Shown here piece after piece: positions 10,835 through 23,183 of a stretch of DNA of 64,000 bases; position 1 is the first letter of the stretch, and the number at the start of each line of letters is the position of its first letter. The DNA comes from Blepharisma japonicum. Lineage: Eukaryota > Ciliophora > Heterotrichea > Heterotrichida > Blepharismidae. The stretch is from NCBI GenBank assembly GCA_949751835.1, contig CATKHK010000068.1, positions 124,001 to 188,000 of the forward strand, written 5' to 3'. The position numbers and the translations under genes are program-made. Below the pieces are notes generated by a model. That model was not told the origin of the DNA, did no database searches, and saw only the letters and a program-made list of their open reading frames with translations.

Positions 10835-10842
10835 AAGAAATT

Positions 10843-11247
10843 TTATTCTCCTTCAGCCAATAATGCTTGAAATGACGGCTGCAGTGACAATTTGACCCTA
10901 TTTGCCGTTTCTATAAGTTTCCCTATTTCTCCTTGTCCTTGTATGCAGAGACACATCATTCCTAGGCTTGTTGCGATAATTCTTCCAGCTTCTGCTTCAA
11001 TAATCATTAAATTTAATTCGTCTTCTTCTGCTTGGCCTCCAGCTTCACTTGAAGGAGCATTAGCTTCATAATCACACCAAATAGTTGACGCAATTGCTCC
11101 AGAAGTTTTTACATTATCTTGATCATTTGCGGAGGCTAATAAGGCTCCTTCTTTGTTAACTAAACTGAATAATAGTTACAAAATATTATCAACTCCTTGG
11201 CTTAAAGCATTTTGAAGTGTTTGAGTAAGAGCCTTTGCGTTAAGCAT
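10843..11247 (-). CDS. LAMTOR2: LAMTOR2 (p14) roadblock-family Ragulator subunit
   Basis: This 129-residue gene appears only after removing a 15-nt intron (11165-11179). It starts MLNAKALTQTLQNALSQGVD, close to the animal LAMTOR2 start, and keeps the roadblock/LC7 order: VNKEGALLAS, GAIASTIWCDYE, a central acidic loop, IIEAEAGRIIAT, LGMMCLCIQG and a final helix ending in LLAEGE. Length matches the ~125-residue family. LAMTOR2 pairs with LAMTOR3 in Ragulator, which anchors Rag GTPases and mTORC1 at lysosomes. It ends 8 bp from the convergent CFAP97 gene, and its ATG is 23 bp from the divergent repeat protein at 11271, so the promoter is very short or shared. Confidence 0.92.
11165..11179 (-). 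other. 15-nt intron in LAMTOR2
   Basis: On the minus strand it reads gtaactattattcag. Unspliced, the frame meets TAA within it. Removing it joins DNI to FLVNKEG, restoring the second beta-strand of the roadblock domain. Confidence 0.92.
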
Positions 11248-11270
11248 GTTGATTTTTTATTACAAATACA

Positions 11271-12767
11271 ATGGAAGGAGGTTATATGGCAAAGTCAGAA
11301 CGCTTGAAGCTAGCTCAAGAAGTAAGGAGCACCCATTTTTCTATGGGAAACAGAGGCCCAGATTTTAATTCGACTTCTCATGAAAGCTATCATAAGCAAA
11401 ATTTTGAAATAAGTAAAGTGGATAAAAATCATGTCAAAGACATAAAAAGTTCACATTTTCAGTTAGGAGATGCTTTACACCCTGGAGTTATGAAAACAGA
11501 AACTAAAGATAACTACAAACATTTTCAAAATATAGATAACGTTGATGTAAAAGCGATCAAAGATGTACTCAGTAATTCTCATTTTACACTAGGAAACAAT
11601 CCATCTGTTTTTGCAACTACTTCGTCTATGTATAAGAAGTATCCAAAAGATGCAGGAGATCAGAACATTCAAAGAGCGGAAAGTGAAAAACAGCTGATGC
11701 AGCACAATTTTAAGTTTGGAACGGATAGTGATACAAAAGAATCGATTTTCAGGTCTGATTATTCGCCTAAATCTGTCACTAAAATGAGTGATTCAAATTT
11801 ATCTACTCTTAAAAAAGAGCTTAGGGCTTCCCATTTTCAGGTAGGCTCAAATGAAACTTCTTATCTAAGCACGGCCCAAAAAGACTTTGGGCCTAAGCCA
11901 CGATGCAAATCTGAGATAAGTAAAGGAATCAGCAACGATCAAAAAAAAGAACATTTTCAATTAGGGGTAGAAAAATATGGGCTTTCATCTACCTCCCAGC
12001 TCTATTTCACCCACAAAGAAGCCCCAAAACAAGCTTTAAATCAAGAAAATCTTAACGATTTAAGAGTCCATCATTATTCATTAGGAAATGAAAAACCATT
12101 ATATTCTGTCACTTCTCATTCTACATTTAAAGCGAAAGACCCAAATACATTAACAAGCTCTCAAAGTTTGGCATATTTAAAAAAAGACCATATGAAATTT
12201 GGTAATGATCCTTCACATTTTCAAACTGTCTATAATTCAACCCATTATGAACTCCCACATGATGAAAAAAGTATAGCGAGAGATAGGCTTGCTGACTGTC
12301 AATCACATATAAATCTTGGCTCTGACCCGGTTGTAGCCCAAAGCATCAATAAACTGACTTTTCAGCCTAACTATGGAGCATCCCCTGGGAATTTAGACCC
12401 AAAATTAGCAAAGGAGCTAAGGAGTCACCATTTCCACTTAGGAATTGATAAAGATCTGTTTAAAACTACATCAAGTTTGTATGGGGTTGGAAAAGGAGAG
12501 CATGCTAGGATTGATAAAGATAAAGTAAGTGACCTCAGGCAAGCTCACTTTGCCTATGGGTCAGATGCACCTCAATTTGTGTCAACTACTATGAAAGATT
12601 ACAAAGCAAGTCCGCCTAAAAATTCAGTTTTGCATAAGAACTTAGCAAAGCAGTTAGGAGACCATAACTTTGTTATGGGAGAAGAATCTGGGGATTGGAA
12701 CACAATTCATAAAAGTTCATTTAAATGGATAAAGCCAGTGCCGAGTGTGAAATTTCAACAATGATAA
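11271..12767 (+). CDS. SAXO4/TEX45-like axonemal repeat protein (12 repeats)
   Basis: The 498-residue frame starts at ATG 11271; a terminal TGA is read as Trp and followed at once by TAA. It consists almost wholly of twelve ~40-residue repeats with the pattern L-x2-HF-x-LG-x(8-10)-TS-x4-Y, e.g. SHFQLG, SHFTLG, HHYSLG, SHINLG, HNFVMG. The same HFxLGxD...T...Y pattern occurs in PPP1R32/SAXO4 and TEX45, proteins proposed to bind axonemal microtubules. A microtubule inner or outer protein of the cilium is therefore likely by family resemblance. No membrane segment or coiled coil is seen. It is divergent from LAMTOR2 with 23 bp between the ATGs. Confidence 0.82.
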
Positions 12768-12856
12768 TTTAAGTAAAAGTAGAAATAAATTGCTATATAT
12801 GAGAATTAAAAGCTAATAATAAAGCCTATTTATTAAAATTATAAGGAATATAAAAT

Positions 12857-13651
12857 ATGTCTGGGCCGTTTGCTGCACTTGTAAGCGATGCTATTTCTGC
12901 ATTAGAATTAAACCCTACTGATTCTAGAACTGTCTCAAAAGTCGACATCCAAAGAATCGCAGATTTGATTGGAAAAGAAATAAATGACGAAGCAATTGAC
13001 GACTGCTTGCAATATCTCTACTCTAAAAAAAGCCTTGGATCTGGATTTAAGCCTAAATACCTAATAAACTGGTTCTCAAAACACTACGGTGAAATTTCAT
13101 ACTCACAAAGCCCAGTTTCTTATCAATTCCAAGACAGACAATCCCAAATCCACAAATCAGTTACCAACCGATCTCCAAAAGTGCCTCAAAACAACACAGG
13201 AAATCCTGTTAAAGACTCTTGTAACAACTTAATCCAATATCTTGATAGCCTAGAAGACCCTGATTCTTCATTTATTGCTGATGACCAAAATATAAAAAAA
13301 TTGATAACAGAATGTTTAACACAATTTGAAAGAAAACCAAAAGCCAGGCAAGCTTTGCAAAAGGCTTATGAATTAGTGGAAGAAAATTACAGAAGCGAGC
13401 AAGCTAAAAAAGGAGAAGAATTTTCGAATTTGTCAAAAATTAGGCTTCAGACAACTAAAAATAATAGAGTTTCGAAGTTGCAAAAGGACGTTGATTTTTT
13501 GATGAAAAATCAGCCAAATTCAAACATTGGGTCTGGGATTTATTTTTTGCTGAGTCCTGATTGGAATGCGAAACCGAAGCCTCCGACTTCACTACTGAGA
13601 CCAGCTCATAATAAAAGGTTAAAAGAGCTGCTGCAAGAGCCATCTATATAG
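12857..13651 (+). CDS. Hypothetical helical protein
   Basis: This 264-residue protein starts MSGPFAALVSDAISALEL and ends at TAG. No known domain is recognised. Residues ~25-80 look like a small helical fold (VDIQRIADLIGKEINDEAID then YLINWFSKHYGE), possibly DNA-binding or EF-hand-like without clear calcium loops. A Ser/Asn/Gln linker follows, then a helical region (~115-220) and a short conserved-looking tail (GIYFLLSPDWNAKP). There is no TGA or intron. The gene lies 89 bp downstream of the SAXO4-like gene on the same strand. Confidence 0.72.
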   Translation: MSGPFAALVSDAISALELNPTDSRTVSKVDIQRIADLIGKEINDEAIDDCLQYLYSKKSLGSGFKPKYLINWFSKHYGEISYSQSPVSYQFQDRQSQIHKSVTNRSPKVPQNNTGNPVKDSCNNLIQYLDSLEDPDSSFIADDQNIKKLITECLTQFERKPKARQALQKAYELVEENYRSEQAKKGEEFSNLSKIRLQTTKNNRVSKLQKDVDFLMKNQPNSNIGSGIYFLLSPDWNAKPKPPTSLLRPAHNKRLKELLQEPSI

Positions 13652-14245
13652 TTGTGATATTTAAAACATTTTATATTATAATATTGAATATTTATTATAT
13701 GTCTGCAGCATTGATGATAATTACAATAATTGGTATAATCATATACAATATATTTTAAGATTTCATAATTTAAACACATATATTAATTTAAGATACTCAG
13801 AATATTAATATTATGAAAAACCTTTTTATTGTACTTGCTTAGCCTGTAAACTTCTAGCATTTTATTTTGCATACTATCATGATAAATTGGTTGAATATGA
13901 TCGTTTTGATAAAAGGGCTACAATTAATTACAAGCATCAATAGCGTTCCTGATATTATCATTAAATCTGAATTTCAATGTCTTACATTGTGAAAATTTTC
14001 ATCAATTAACTTAACTATTTCAAATCTCGCACTTATAGATATAGCGAAGCAAAATACTTTGCTTATTTTTTTCTCATTATATTAAATAGCTCTTTGAATT
14101 AATCCAAAGCTTGATTCAACCTCTTTTCACAGCATATATAAAATCATATTTAACTACTTAAATTGACCTTAATTTTATTTTTTCCTGTTTATAAAGTTCC
14201 ATTGTTTCTTTTCAGTATCCAACCAACATTAAATTTAACGGATAA
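13652..14245. other. AT-rich intergenic gap
   Basis: No convincing gene in 594 bp. One plus-strand frame from ATG 13897 stays open for about 60 codons if TGA is Trp, but its composition (hydrophobic, AT-driven codons) and lack of similarity make chance likely. The rest has stops in all frames. Confidence 0.55.
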
Positions 14246-14959
14246 ATGGTTAAGGTACACCTTAAGCTTAAAAGTAGCCAAAATTCAATAGTAGTTTGCA
14301 AGGATAATCTTAGTAAAAAGCGAAGATCATGAACAATTCAAGAAGATCAAGCAATAAAAGACCTCGTGCATCAAATAGGCACACAACAATGGGCTATAGT
14401 AGCTGATCGTCTAAACTCAATGTTCGATCTTCCTGGCAGAACAGGCAAGCAGTGCCGAGAGCGTTGGCACAACCACTTAAATCCATGTGTAAACAAGCAA
14501 GCCTGAAGCCTAGACGAAGAATTTTTGCTTTTTCAATCCCATCTCTCCCTAGGGAACAAGTGGGCTGAAATTTCAAAATTACTTCCAGGAAGAACTGACA
14601 ATCCAATTAAAAATCATTTCTACTCTTCATTAAAAAGACAATATAGGAAGCTAAATGGAATGGACGGGACCAGAGAAGAATTAAAACAATGCGACGAGTT
14701 TTTAACGAGTTGTATTGTGTCGTCCATTTTAAAAAGAATTAAACAAAAGCAAAATAAAATTCATGAAGTTGAAGCTGAGGATAATTTAGCGTCAGCCTCG
14801 ACAACAGAGTATGGAAATTTTACACCGATAGGTGAAGATTTTGACTTAATTGAGTATGCAAATTATGGAAATCAATTTGGTCAGGAAGAGATGTATGAGG
14901 AAGCTTGGGAATATAGGGATGAAATGCTTTTGATGCCATTTGAAATTTTTGAAAATTAA
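14246..14959 (+). CDS. R2R3 Myb-type DNA-binding protein
   Basis: The 237-residue frame starts at ATG 14246 (MVKVHLKLKSS) and contains two TGA codons, both at conserved Myb tryptophans (RRSWTIQED and KQAWSLDEE). Repeat R2 (about residues 28-80) ends in GKQCRERWHNHLNP, the signature of animal/protist Myb; R3 (81-130) ends in GRTDNPIKNHFYSSLKR. The remaining tail is acidic, ending EIFEN, and could act as a transactivation region. It is nuclear and presumably binds an AACNG-type site, as for the family. A second R2R3 gene of exactly the same CDS length lies at 62609-63322. Confidence 0.9.
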
Positions 14960-14998
14960 TTAATTTAAATGTAATTTGAATTTTTTTATATACGTTAT

Positions 14999-15811
14999 TT
15001 ACCTACTCATTAATGGGATGCGGCTTTTCACTTTGAGTTTTTCGATTTCTTTAGCCTTATCGACATCGAGCTCACTAATAGTGATTTCGATTTCTTTGTT
15101 CATATTTTTCTTCATCTCATCAATAACAAGCTTTATGATTTCATTACTGCCCATTTCATTTGTTTCAGAAATTTGTGCTGCGTAGGTATCTTTGATAGTC
15201 TGCACTCTTTTAAGCTTTTCCAATATGTATTTTTCCATGATTTTTTCAAGGCTCTCTTCGAACTCCCTTAAATCATCCATATTTGGTATCCCTCCACAGA
15301 TATCACTTTCAAAAAATGAATCAATACTTCCTGTCCTACTTCTAATTTTATCTCTCCTCTCTTTAACCTTAGTTTCCAGCATAACATCTTGCTTTTTCAA
15401 ATTTTCTTGTATCAGAACTTTAGAATTTAGGGATTCATGGGAATATTCTTTCATAACGTTTTCTACCCCTCGAAGTTCTGTTAATGTCATTGAACGGTTT
15501 GTAAAGGTTCTGATCAGAGGATTCTTCCTTCTTTTTGGCTCATTTGTATACTGAAGAATATTTTTTACATCTTTTCGATGTAGCAAGTTCTGTAGTCTTT
15601 TTGAGTATGCTTTGTATCTCATATCTCTTATAGACTCATAATACTCGATAGCTTTCTAAATATTTCTTACAGAATAAAGAGCTACGATAGAATTCACAGA
15701 CTCCATGTCACAGCTATTGTCGATTTTCAGTTCAAGTTCTATGATCTCTTCTGCGAAATTTGGGGGCAAATTTTCTTTAACTGAAAAAATTGTTCGTTTT
15801 CTAGTTGTCAT
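14999..15811 (-). CDS. Hypothetical helical/coiled-coil protein with one intron
   Basis: The gene encodes 265 residues after removal of a 15-nt intron at 15656-15670. The first exon starts MTTRKRTIFSVKENLPPNF and the second continues KAIEYYESIRDMRYKAY. The middle (LIRTFTNRSMTLTELRGVEN) is basic and the C-terminal ~100 residues form a charged coiled coil (FEESLEKIMEKYILEKLK). I do not recognise a family. It ends with TAA 39 bp from the convergent Myb gene. Evidence for the gene is the long frame across both exons and the in-frame intron; function is unknown. Confidence 0.75.
15656..15670 (-). other. 15-nt intron
   Basis: On the minus strand it reads gtaagaaatatttag and carries an in-frame TAG at its 3' end. 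Its removal keeps the frame and joins VALYS to KAIEYYES. Confidence 0.85.
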
Positions 15812-16128
15812 ATTTAAATATGTGACAGTTAATTTTATGGAAAATATACGATTCTTTAGGGAGATGATAAACTTGAATTTTTATTGACTAAATTTGTGAT
15901 GGTTTCTCCACTTTAACTATATAAATTTTTAATTCTTTCGTTTTAAAAAATAGCCTGTATCAAAAAATAAAATAAAATCATCCAGAAGCAAAAGAGATAT
16001 TAGGTGAATAAGCGCTAGAGATCCAGACATTATCTTGACTAAATTTCCCAGCTTGATTCTTAACTCATATTAATTATATTCTAATATTTAATTATTCTCT
16101 AATCAATATTTGAAATAAATTCAATCCA
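15812..16128. other. AT-rich intergenic gap
   Basis: These 317 bp upstream of the minus-strand helical gene and downstream of the next minus-strand gene hold no recognised gene or RNA. It should contain the promoter of the gene starting at 15811. Confidence 0.55.
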
Positions 16129-16872
16129 TTAAACTGATCCTCTCTTTTTAAGCTTTCTCTCATTCGGCTTCAGCGCTACAGGATGAAATGGCACTTCAGG
16201 GTTATATCTCTTCCTGTACTCCGTATCTCTCATATTCCCATGCATCTCTTTTACAGGCAGCCATCCATGTCCATCAAAAAGTGTTGAATTCTGCACAAAC
16301 CCTGATGCTTGAGTTGACGGTCTCTTTGAGCATTCCGTATTTTTCCAGAACCCAGAATTTGTTGACCTATAAAGCCTCGGCCTTTCTTTTTCTTGATTCA
16401 GAAAAGTTGACCTATAAGTGGTGTCCCAATTATGATTCGCTACATTTGGATGCTCTTTAGGAATAGTTGCTTGGCCATGGAAATGGGAAACTCTATGATA
16501 CTCATCGTCAAGCCCTCCTCCAAATTTATATAAAGTTCGGCCAATTGAAGTAGTCGTGAAGGGGCGATTCGGAAAATACTGTGTAACTCTTTCCGGAAGG
16601 TACTTTTCTCTTGTCAATTGTTCACGGGATACACGTGCGAAGGTCTTGGCGAAGTTGTTATCGGAGACTGAGCCTGGGATATAACCTGCATAGCCAGGGT
16701 TTGCAGTTGTTTTTGGAGATAATGGACGCTTTTGAGACATATCCACATAGCTTGTGCGATAGTGATTATTATCGGTTCAGGCTCCGAAGTCAGATTGGTG
16801 GAGGTCAATTTTTTGCTTTGGAAGGTCTTTGAGAGATTGAGATTTGTAAGGAGTGTTCAAATTTCCTAGCAT
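16129..16872 (-). CDS. CIMIP2/FAM166-like ciliary microtubule inner protein
   Basis: The 247-residue frame starts MLGNLNTPYKSQ at ATG 16872 and passes one TGA (Trp in DFGAWTDNN). It has the hallmark NPGYAGYIPG motif (about residues 60-69) followed by FAKTFARVSREQLT, the pattern that defines CIMIP2/FAM166 (formerly DUF2475) proteins. The rest is Tyr/Pro/Arg-rich without helices (YFPNRPFTTTSIGRTLYKFG; RYNPEVPFHPVALKPNERK), typical of proteins lying along the inside of doublet microtubules. No membrane or enzymatic motif is present. Stop is TAA. The axonemal role is inferred from the family. Confidence 0.78.
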
Positions 16873-17395
16873 GCTGTTATTTTTCTATTTATAACCATTA
16901 ATGAGTTCAAACTTGAGATAGAAAAATTATAACTCGCTCAGAAAGTAAAAGAGAGACTGACTGATTTTTTATTCACACTTATTTTAATTTTAGAAGAAAA
17001 TTGCTTGTAACTTCCTAAACAAAAAATACACATTTTAATTAGTATAGGGTTTTAAGCTGAAATTGCAAGATTGTCATATAAAATAATTTTTTAAGCTGAA
17101 ATTCATGCTGTTGATATATGCCACTAGAGAATATTATAAAGAATTTATATTGTAATAATATATAGAAATATATTAGCACAAGAGAATACCAAAAGACTTG
17201 AAATATTTTTCGAAATTCAACATCATAAATATTCGCATATTTTTCTTGAATTTTCTTTAAATATTATATTTTTCTAAAGCATCATAATAAATTTATAAAA
17301 TTAAATCAATTTTTGCCTCCAAATTTGCTTGTTTCATATTTCGATCGTTTGAATAATTCAAAGGATTCTTAGATTAAATTTCATTTACAATAAAA
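16873..17395. other. Divergent intergenic gap
   Basis: These 523 bp hold the promoters of the CIMIP2-like and NUP210 genes. Nothing coding is recognised. A short direct repeat (tttaagctgaaatt, near 17052 and 17092) is present; it could be chance in AT-rich DNA. Confidence 0.55.
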
Positions 17396-20300
17396 ATGGT
17401 ATGGACACTTCTTCTTTTTATTTGCTCGTTGTCCCTATCAAATGCAGGCACTCGCAAAATAAGTGATGTTTACTTACTATTACCACAAACGCTCCATGCT
17501 CCAAACGCTAGACATGTTCATTACAAAATCCAAGCCTACGAAGGATGCTATCGCTGGAGTACGGCCAATCCAAAAGTAGTCGCCCTTACAGAAATCTCTG
17601 GTGGAATATTACCAATGAACTCAGAAGGTTCAGATACAAACCTTATGCGAGATTCTTATGGGAAAAATTGCTATCCAGAATCAGTGTTAGAACCTGTGGC
17701 TACTGTGGATCGCCCGCCAGTCACTCTTGTTACTGCAGCCGATCAATGTAAGATTTTATATAGTAAATAATGGCCAGATCCTCAAATGTGAGGTTAAGGT
17801 AGAAAAAATTGTCCGCTTAGAGATTTTGACCACAGTCAAAAGTTTCAGAGTCCAAGATCATCAGCGACTATTAGCACAAGCCTATGATGCCGAAGGCAAC
17901 GTGTTTTCCAGCTTAGAAGGGCTTCGATTCAGATGGCAGATCGTCTCAGGCTCTGACGCTATGGGAATTCCAAGGCTTAAAGACTCTTTAGTCACTTCAA
18001 GCGAAGTGAGACGCGAAATCGAGAACTCAAACTATCAAAGTGATATCATTCTTGTCGAAGGCAAGTCTACAGGCATTGCAAACATCACTCTCAAGATTGA
18101 AGAGCCTGGCTACGAAGACATCCCAGTAGCTTGGACAATAATTTCTATCTCCGAGCCATTCGCAATAATCCCTTCAACTGAAATCATCGTCCCAGTCAGA
18201 TCTTTCGTCAAATATAGAATTTTCAAGGTTTTTGAAGGGAAATTATATAAAGAAATCGACCTGCCCAGCAAAGAATTCAAATGGTCAACCCCTTTTTCTA
18301 AACTTTTAGAAGTAAAAGACTCAGGCGAGCTTTTCACTTTAGACGAAAAAGGGATTGGGCATATTGTGGTTCACGACACAAAAATAGAAAGCAACACTCT
18401 TCAATGTGAAGTCAATGTGGTAGCCCCTGACAGAATGGTTATTATTGTTGAGCCTTATAAAGCAGAAAACCCACCTAAACGAAGTTACAATGCAGAAGAG
18501 TTTTTAGAGCTATCTAACCCTAAAGAGCCTCCAAAGTCCAACTGAAATTTAATTTCAGGGCAAACTTATGCTTTAAAAATTAGGCTTTTTTGGAGGAATA
18601 AAGAAATTTTGATACCAGAAAATGCTAATTTCAAGGTCACCTTTCAGCAGCCAGAGTTTTGGGACGTAACTTCTAAATCTCAGAATGGGGATTATTTGGT
18701 GGTGATACCTAAATTAGCCCCAGACTATGTGAATAATATTTTGCCTACAAAAATCTATGGGAAGCTAGAAGTAGTTAAAAGCAGAAATTCAAAGCTTAGA
18801 GATTGGATCCCAGATCCAGCTATTACTGATACAGAAGATGTAACTATTTTGAAGCCTGTCAAAATCATTGAAGAAAGAAGACCTGTTTTGCTTCCTTATT
18901 TCGCAGTGCTTACCCAAGCTCCAGATAGAAAAGGACATCTCGCTCAAGAGTATAAGCTAAAAGTCCAAGGCGGCTCTCCTTCTTTACAATGGGAAACCAG
19001 CGATTCCTCAGTTGCCTCAGTTACTCCAAATGGCATTGTATATGCCCACAGACTAGGAGCTACCATTATATCAGTTATAGACGCCAGCAATAATAACAAT
19101 AGAGACTCCATCACAATAGAAGTTGCAATGGTCGAAAAATTAATTTTTAAAGACGACAGAAAAGAAATCATAAAAGACCACTCTGAGGTCTCTGAAATTG
19201 TAGGACTTGCCTCACAGAGCCGAAAATTCCATAACTGCTCGTCAATTTACTTAGATTGGGAAGTCAGAAAAGGCCAAGATATTGTAAAAGTACTTGAAAA
19301 AGGCACAGTTACAGAAAATAAAAGATCTGATGGTGTTTGTGAAATAAGAGGACTAGGGGGGGCAAATGAAGGCCAAGCGCTATTAAGCGTCAAATTGATA
19401 CACCAAGCGACTGAAATCAGCTCAAAACAGCCAGAAATAAGGCTTAGCTCAGAAGAAGGGAGAATTGGAGTTTTCCTTCCTTTGTCATTAGGAGTTGAAG
19501 AAAAAGTGGAGGTTTCTGGGAATAATATTACAAGGACGTTTATTTATGAGAAAAATGCAATTGTGCTGACACCTGGGTCAAGTGCGGCTATTCCACTTGT
19601 AGGAGGTCCTTTGTCATGGGACGATTTCCCACAATATTTCCATGAGCAAGCTACTGATGAGCAGCGATATTTAAATATCCAAATCCAAAGCAAAAAGCTA
19701 CCTAGAGATAGAAGAACACTATATGTGGCCTGCCCAGCAGGAGTAAAAAACAAAGATTTCTCAGTCCAAATTTCAGTTTACAATGAAAAATTTGAAGAAC
19801 TAAGAGCTCCAGGTCTCTCAACACTAAACTTAGCAGTAGGGTGTTATTTGCCGAGCACCCTGACCCTAAATTGGCTTAATGACAAAGATTACCTTAACGA
19901 CATAAAATGGAAAGCTCTGCCTACATACTACGACAGATTCAATAGAAAACTCCCTTCAGCCTTTTCTGAAGGCTACTGGGTGATCCTTCACAATCAAGAA
20001 CTTAAAGTTAACCTGACTCTCTGGGACAATAAATCCCGCTTGTTCTACAACTTCTCAAGCTCTCATTTAGAATGAAGTTCTGATAAGCCAGAACTAATTT
20101 CTTACCTTAACTATGAAAACCCTATCCACCAAAAAGCTACACTAATTGGTATTGATGAAGGCCCAGTCACTTTAGAAGCTAGAATCAATAAACTTCAAGA
20201 CGGGACTGTTCTTTATCCATCAGTCTCAGCTAATCTACACAATGAAGTTGTTAAAAACGTAGAAATTTCGCCAAATTCGTACTCTTTGTACCTCCACAAG

Positions 20301-23183
20301 CAAAATGTAATAGAGCTGTATATTAATTATGGCTCTGGACTATTTGAAATTTCTAGCAATTCTTCTGATATTATCCAATACGCATATGACGGATATCGAA
20401 AAATCTCAGTATTCCCTAAGCGCTCAGGAAGAGTCAGTATAAGAGTTGACGATAAAGGACTTCCAGGCTCCATCCCAGCATTTTCTAATATTCTTGTATC
20501 AAGCTTAGCAGCAATGGAACTTAAAGAAGGTGGTTTAATTCAAGTAAACTCTACAATTGTGCTTCAGCTGACTGCTTTAGACTCAGAAGGCCGTCCATTT
20601 AACTTAAACGAGCACAAATGGATGAACTTGGAGCTCCAATTCGGCTCAAGTGACGCATTTAAAGTAATCAGTGTTTCTGACAATTTTTATGAATGGGTGC
20701 TCAAAGGGGTCGTTGTAGGTGATTTCCAAGTCTATGCATATGGAAACAAAATGAAGATTGGCGACGATACGTCTACACAAAGGAGTAATATTGTCCTTAT
20801 TGACGTATTTCCACCATTAGAAATAATCCCACCTGACGTACTTTTGCTGCCTGGGTCGAAATATACATTAAATTACAGAGGAGGTCCTGACCCTTCAAAG
20901 TATACATTTTACCAAATTTATTTGAACTGGATAATGACAGATGATAAAGTCGCTATTATTGATTCTACAACAGGTCTTTTAACTACTCTAAAAGTAGGGG
21001 AAACACCTATTAATTTACAAATGTTGAGGAAACGAGAAGTGCTAACACAAGCTTTTGGAAGAATCAGAGTAAAGCTCGCTACAAGTGTAGGAATCTTAGG
21101 TATGGGCCCTGGTAGATCAGTCTTAAAAGACAGCGCTACAAGGCTAGTAGCTGTAATCTACCACAATGGTGAAACTTTTACAGATGGAAACACCAATATT
21201 GACTATACCTGGAAAAGCAACAGCCCAACTGTATACTCTATTTTCCAAGAAGGCGAAGATGTCGGCAAACAAATAGCAGTAACAGGCTTAGCCTTATCAG
21301 GTGGCAAAAGTGATATCACCTTGCATGTAGAAATCCACTACCCTACTGATTACAAAGGAAATGAGCATCTTTTTAACTCAAAAGTAACAGCCTCAGTCGA
21401 CCAAAGCTTGATTTCCCAAACCCCATCTCACCGTTGTATATCTTATTTATCCTATGACTGTCAAGAAGAGTTCTCTAGGTGGATGGACTCTACCATTTTC
21501 CTTATGCCAATCCATTCTCAATTTAAGCTGCCTTCTAATAAAGAAGACAAAGCTACATTTAGGTGCCTTGAGTGCAGAGAAGAGCTCATAAAAGTGTCTG
21601 ACCAAGGAGTAGTCACAGCTGGCTCACAAAAAGGTGAAGCCAGCATTATTATTCACCATGCGAGAGTTAAAGGAGATTTCCACCCTGTCAATATTGCAGT
21701 CACTGATATTGAATCTATTTTGATAGATAAAGCTTATTTGTCAAGATCAATGGCCCTCGGGTCTGAGCTGGAATTTAGCGTGATTTGTCAAGATTTAATG
21801 GCAAGAAGTTTCCCTGCTGGCTTTGAGTATGGGGTAGATATTGGGCTGGAGGTATCAAATTCAAGGGTGGTGCAAGCGTCATTGGAAAATAGAAATTCTA
21901 CGTTGAAAATTAGGTCACAGTATGTAGGAGATACACTTGTAAAGGTTTTCTTGAATAGCAACCCATTGGTGAAAGATATCATTTTGGTATCAGTAAGCTC
22001 AGTTATGAGACCTGTAGCACCTGTTTTGTTGCATTTAGGAGGAGAAGTACAGTTCCAGACAACACACTCGACACCTGCAGGAGTTGAAGGCAGCTGGAGT
22101 GTAGAAAACCCTAATATTGTGTCTATAGACAGCCGCGGTTATGTCAAATCTCTACAAGAAGGCGAAACCTACATCCATTACAAAGAAAAGAGCATGGACC
22201 TCAAAAGCTTAGTCGTCGTAAGCAAGGTAAAAGCTATAAATCTCGCTCCTGGCGCTCCTTCCCACATAACTAACTACGAAAAGCATCCCAACTACCAAGA
22301 AAGCTACAAAATTCCTCTAAAACTTTACATAGACACCGAAAAAACAAAAGAATTGACCCCTACAAGAGACGAAGATAAAAAGTTAATAAAACAAAACATC
22401 AGCATGAGATGCATAACCCCTAGTCATTCTGAATGGGTAACCATTAGCAGTGCAGAAGATAGAGCAAGCCGATCAGAAGAGCCTAACAGCTACTCTTGTA
22501 TTATTACTCCTATTCAAAATCCTGTTTCTATCTCTATCCCTCCTAAAGAAATTGCAATAAAAGCCATTTTCAGTGCTAAAGATAAATCACTATATACACA
22601 AGAAGCAACAATTTATCTTCCATTTATATCAAAATTCGTGATTCCAACGTCAGATAAACAAGTTATCTTGTCAGGAAGAGTTACCAAACATGTAGTACAG
22701 ATAGGTGGAAACTGTCAGACTATACAGGCAAATTCTGATTTATCGTTAATTACTGTTCAAAAATCAGAAGTCAGTGGAAAATGCCAGCTAGAAATTGGGA
22801 TTATGGGAGCTGATACTGATATGAGGCAAAGGAAAGTGGAAATTATTGATAGTGTAACGGGGCAAAAAGAAGATATTTATGTGACTTATTACGTGGAAGC
22901 TGGGAAAATTGACACGTCAGCACCGTTTAGCTTGCATGATTTGCTAGTTATGGTAGCTTTAGCGTTTTTAGTTTACATTCTTTATTATTTTTTCAAAAGT
23001 TCTCCACCTGGACATACACCAGTGAGGATCCCACAAGCCCAGTCTGGAATGCATCAGCCGAGAGCTCCTCAGGCCCATTTATTCCAACAGCCTTTAAGAC
23101 AAACTCCAAATATATCCGCAGGACCAGCTTCATCACCTGGATCATCAGCTTATAAACAAACAGCGTATAGGCCAAACTATTAG
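17396..23183 (+). CDS. NUP210: Nuclear pore membrane glycoprotein NUP210 (gp210)
   Basis: After removing a 16-nt intron (17748-17763) and reading two TGA codons (18543, 20073) as Trp, the gene encodes 1923 residues, close to the ~1890 of animal gp210. It has an N-terminal signal peptide (MVWTLLLFICSLSLSNAG), then YEGCYRWSTANPKVVAL, which matches the gp210 N-terminus. The lumenal region is a long series of bacterial Ig-like (BID2) domains, e.g. LQWETSDSSVASVTPNGIVY. A single transmembrane helix lies at about residues 1840-1862 (LLVMVALAFLVYILYYFF) and is followed by a ~60-residue Pro/Gln-rich cytoplasmic tail. This is the expected topology of gp210, which rings the pore on the lumenal side. 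Stop is TAG. Confidence 0.95.
17748..17763 (+). other. 16-nt intron in NUP210
   Basis: It reads gtaagattttatatag. Unspliced, the frame stops 6 nt later; spliced, it continues as LNNGQILKCEV. It is the only 16-nt intron seen here. Confidence 0.93.

Noticed and set aside
13897-14088. Plus-strand frame of about 60 codons when TGA is Trp
   Set aside because: Such lengths occur by chance in AT-rich DNA when only TAA/TAG stop; no similarity or codon bias.
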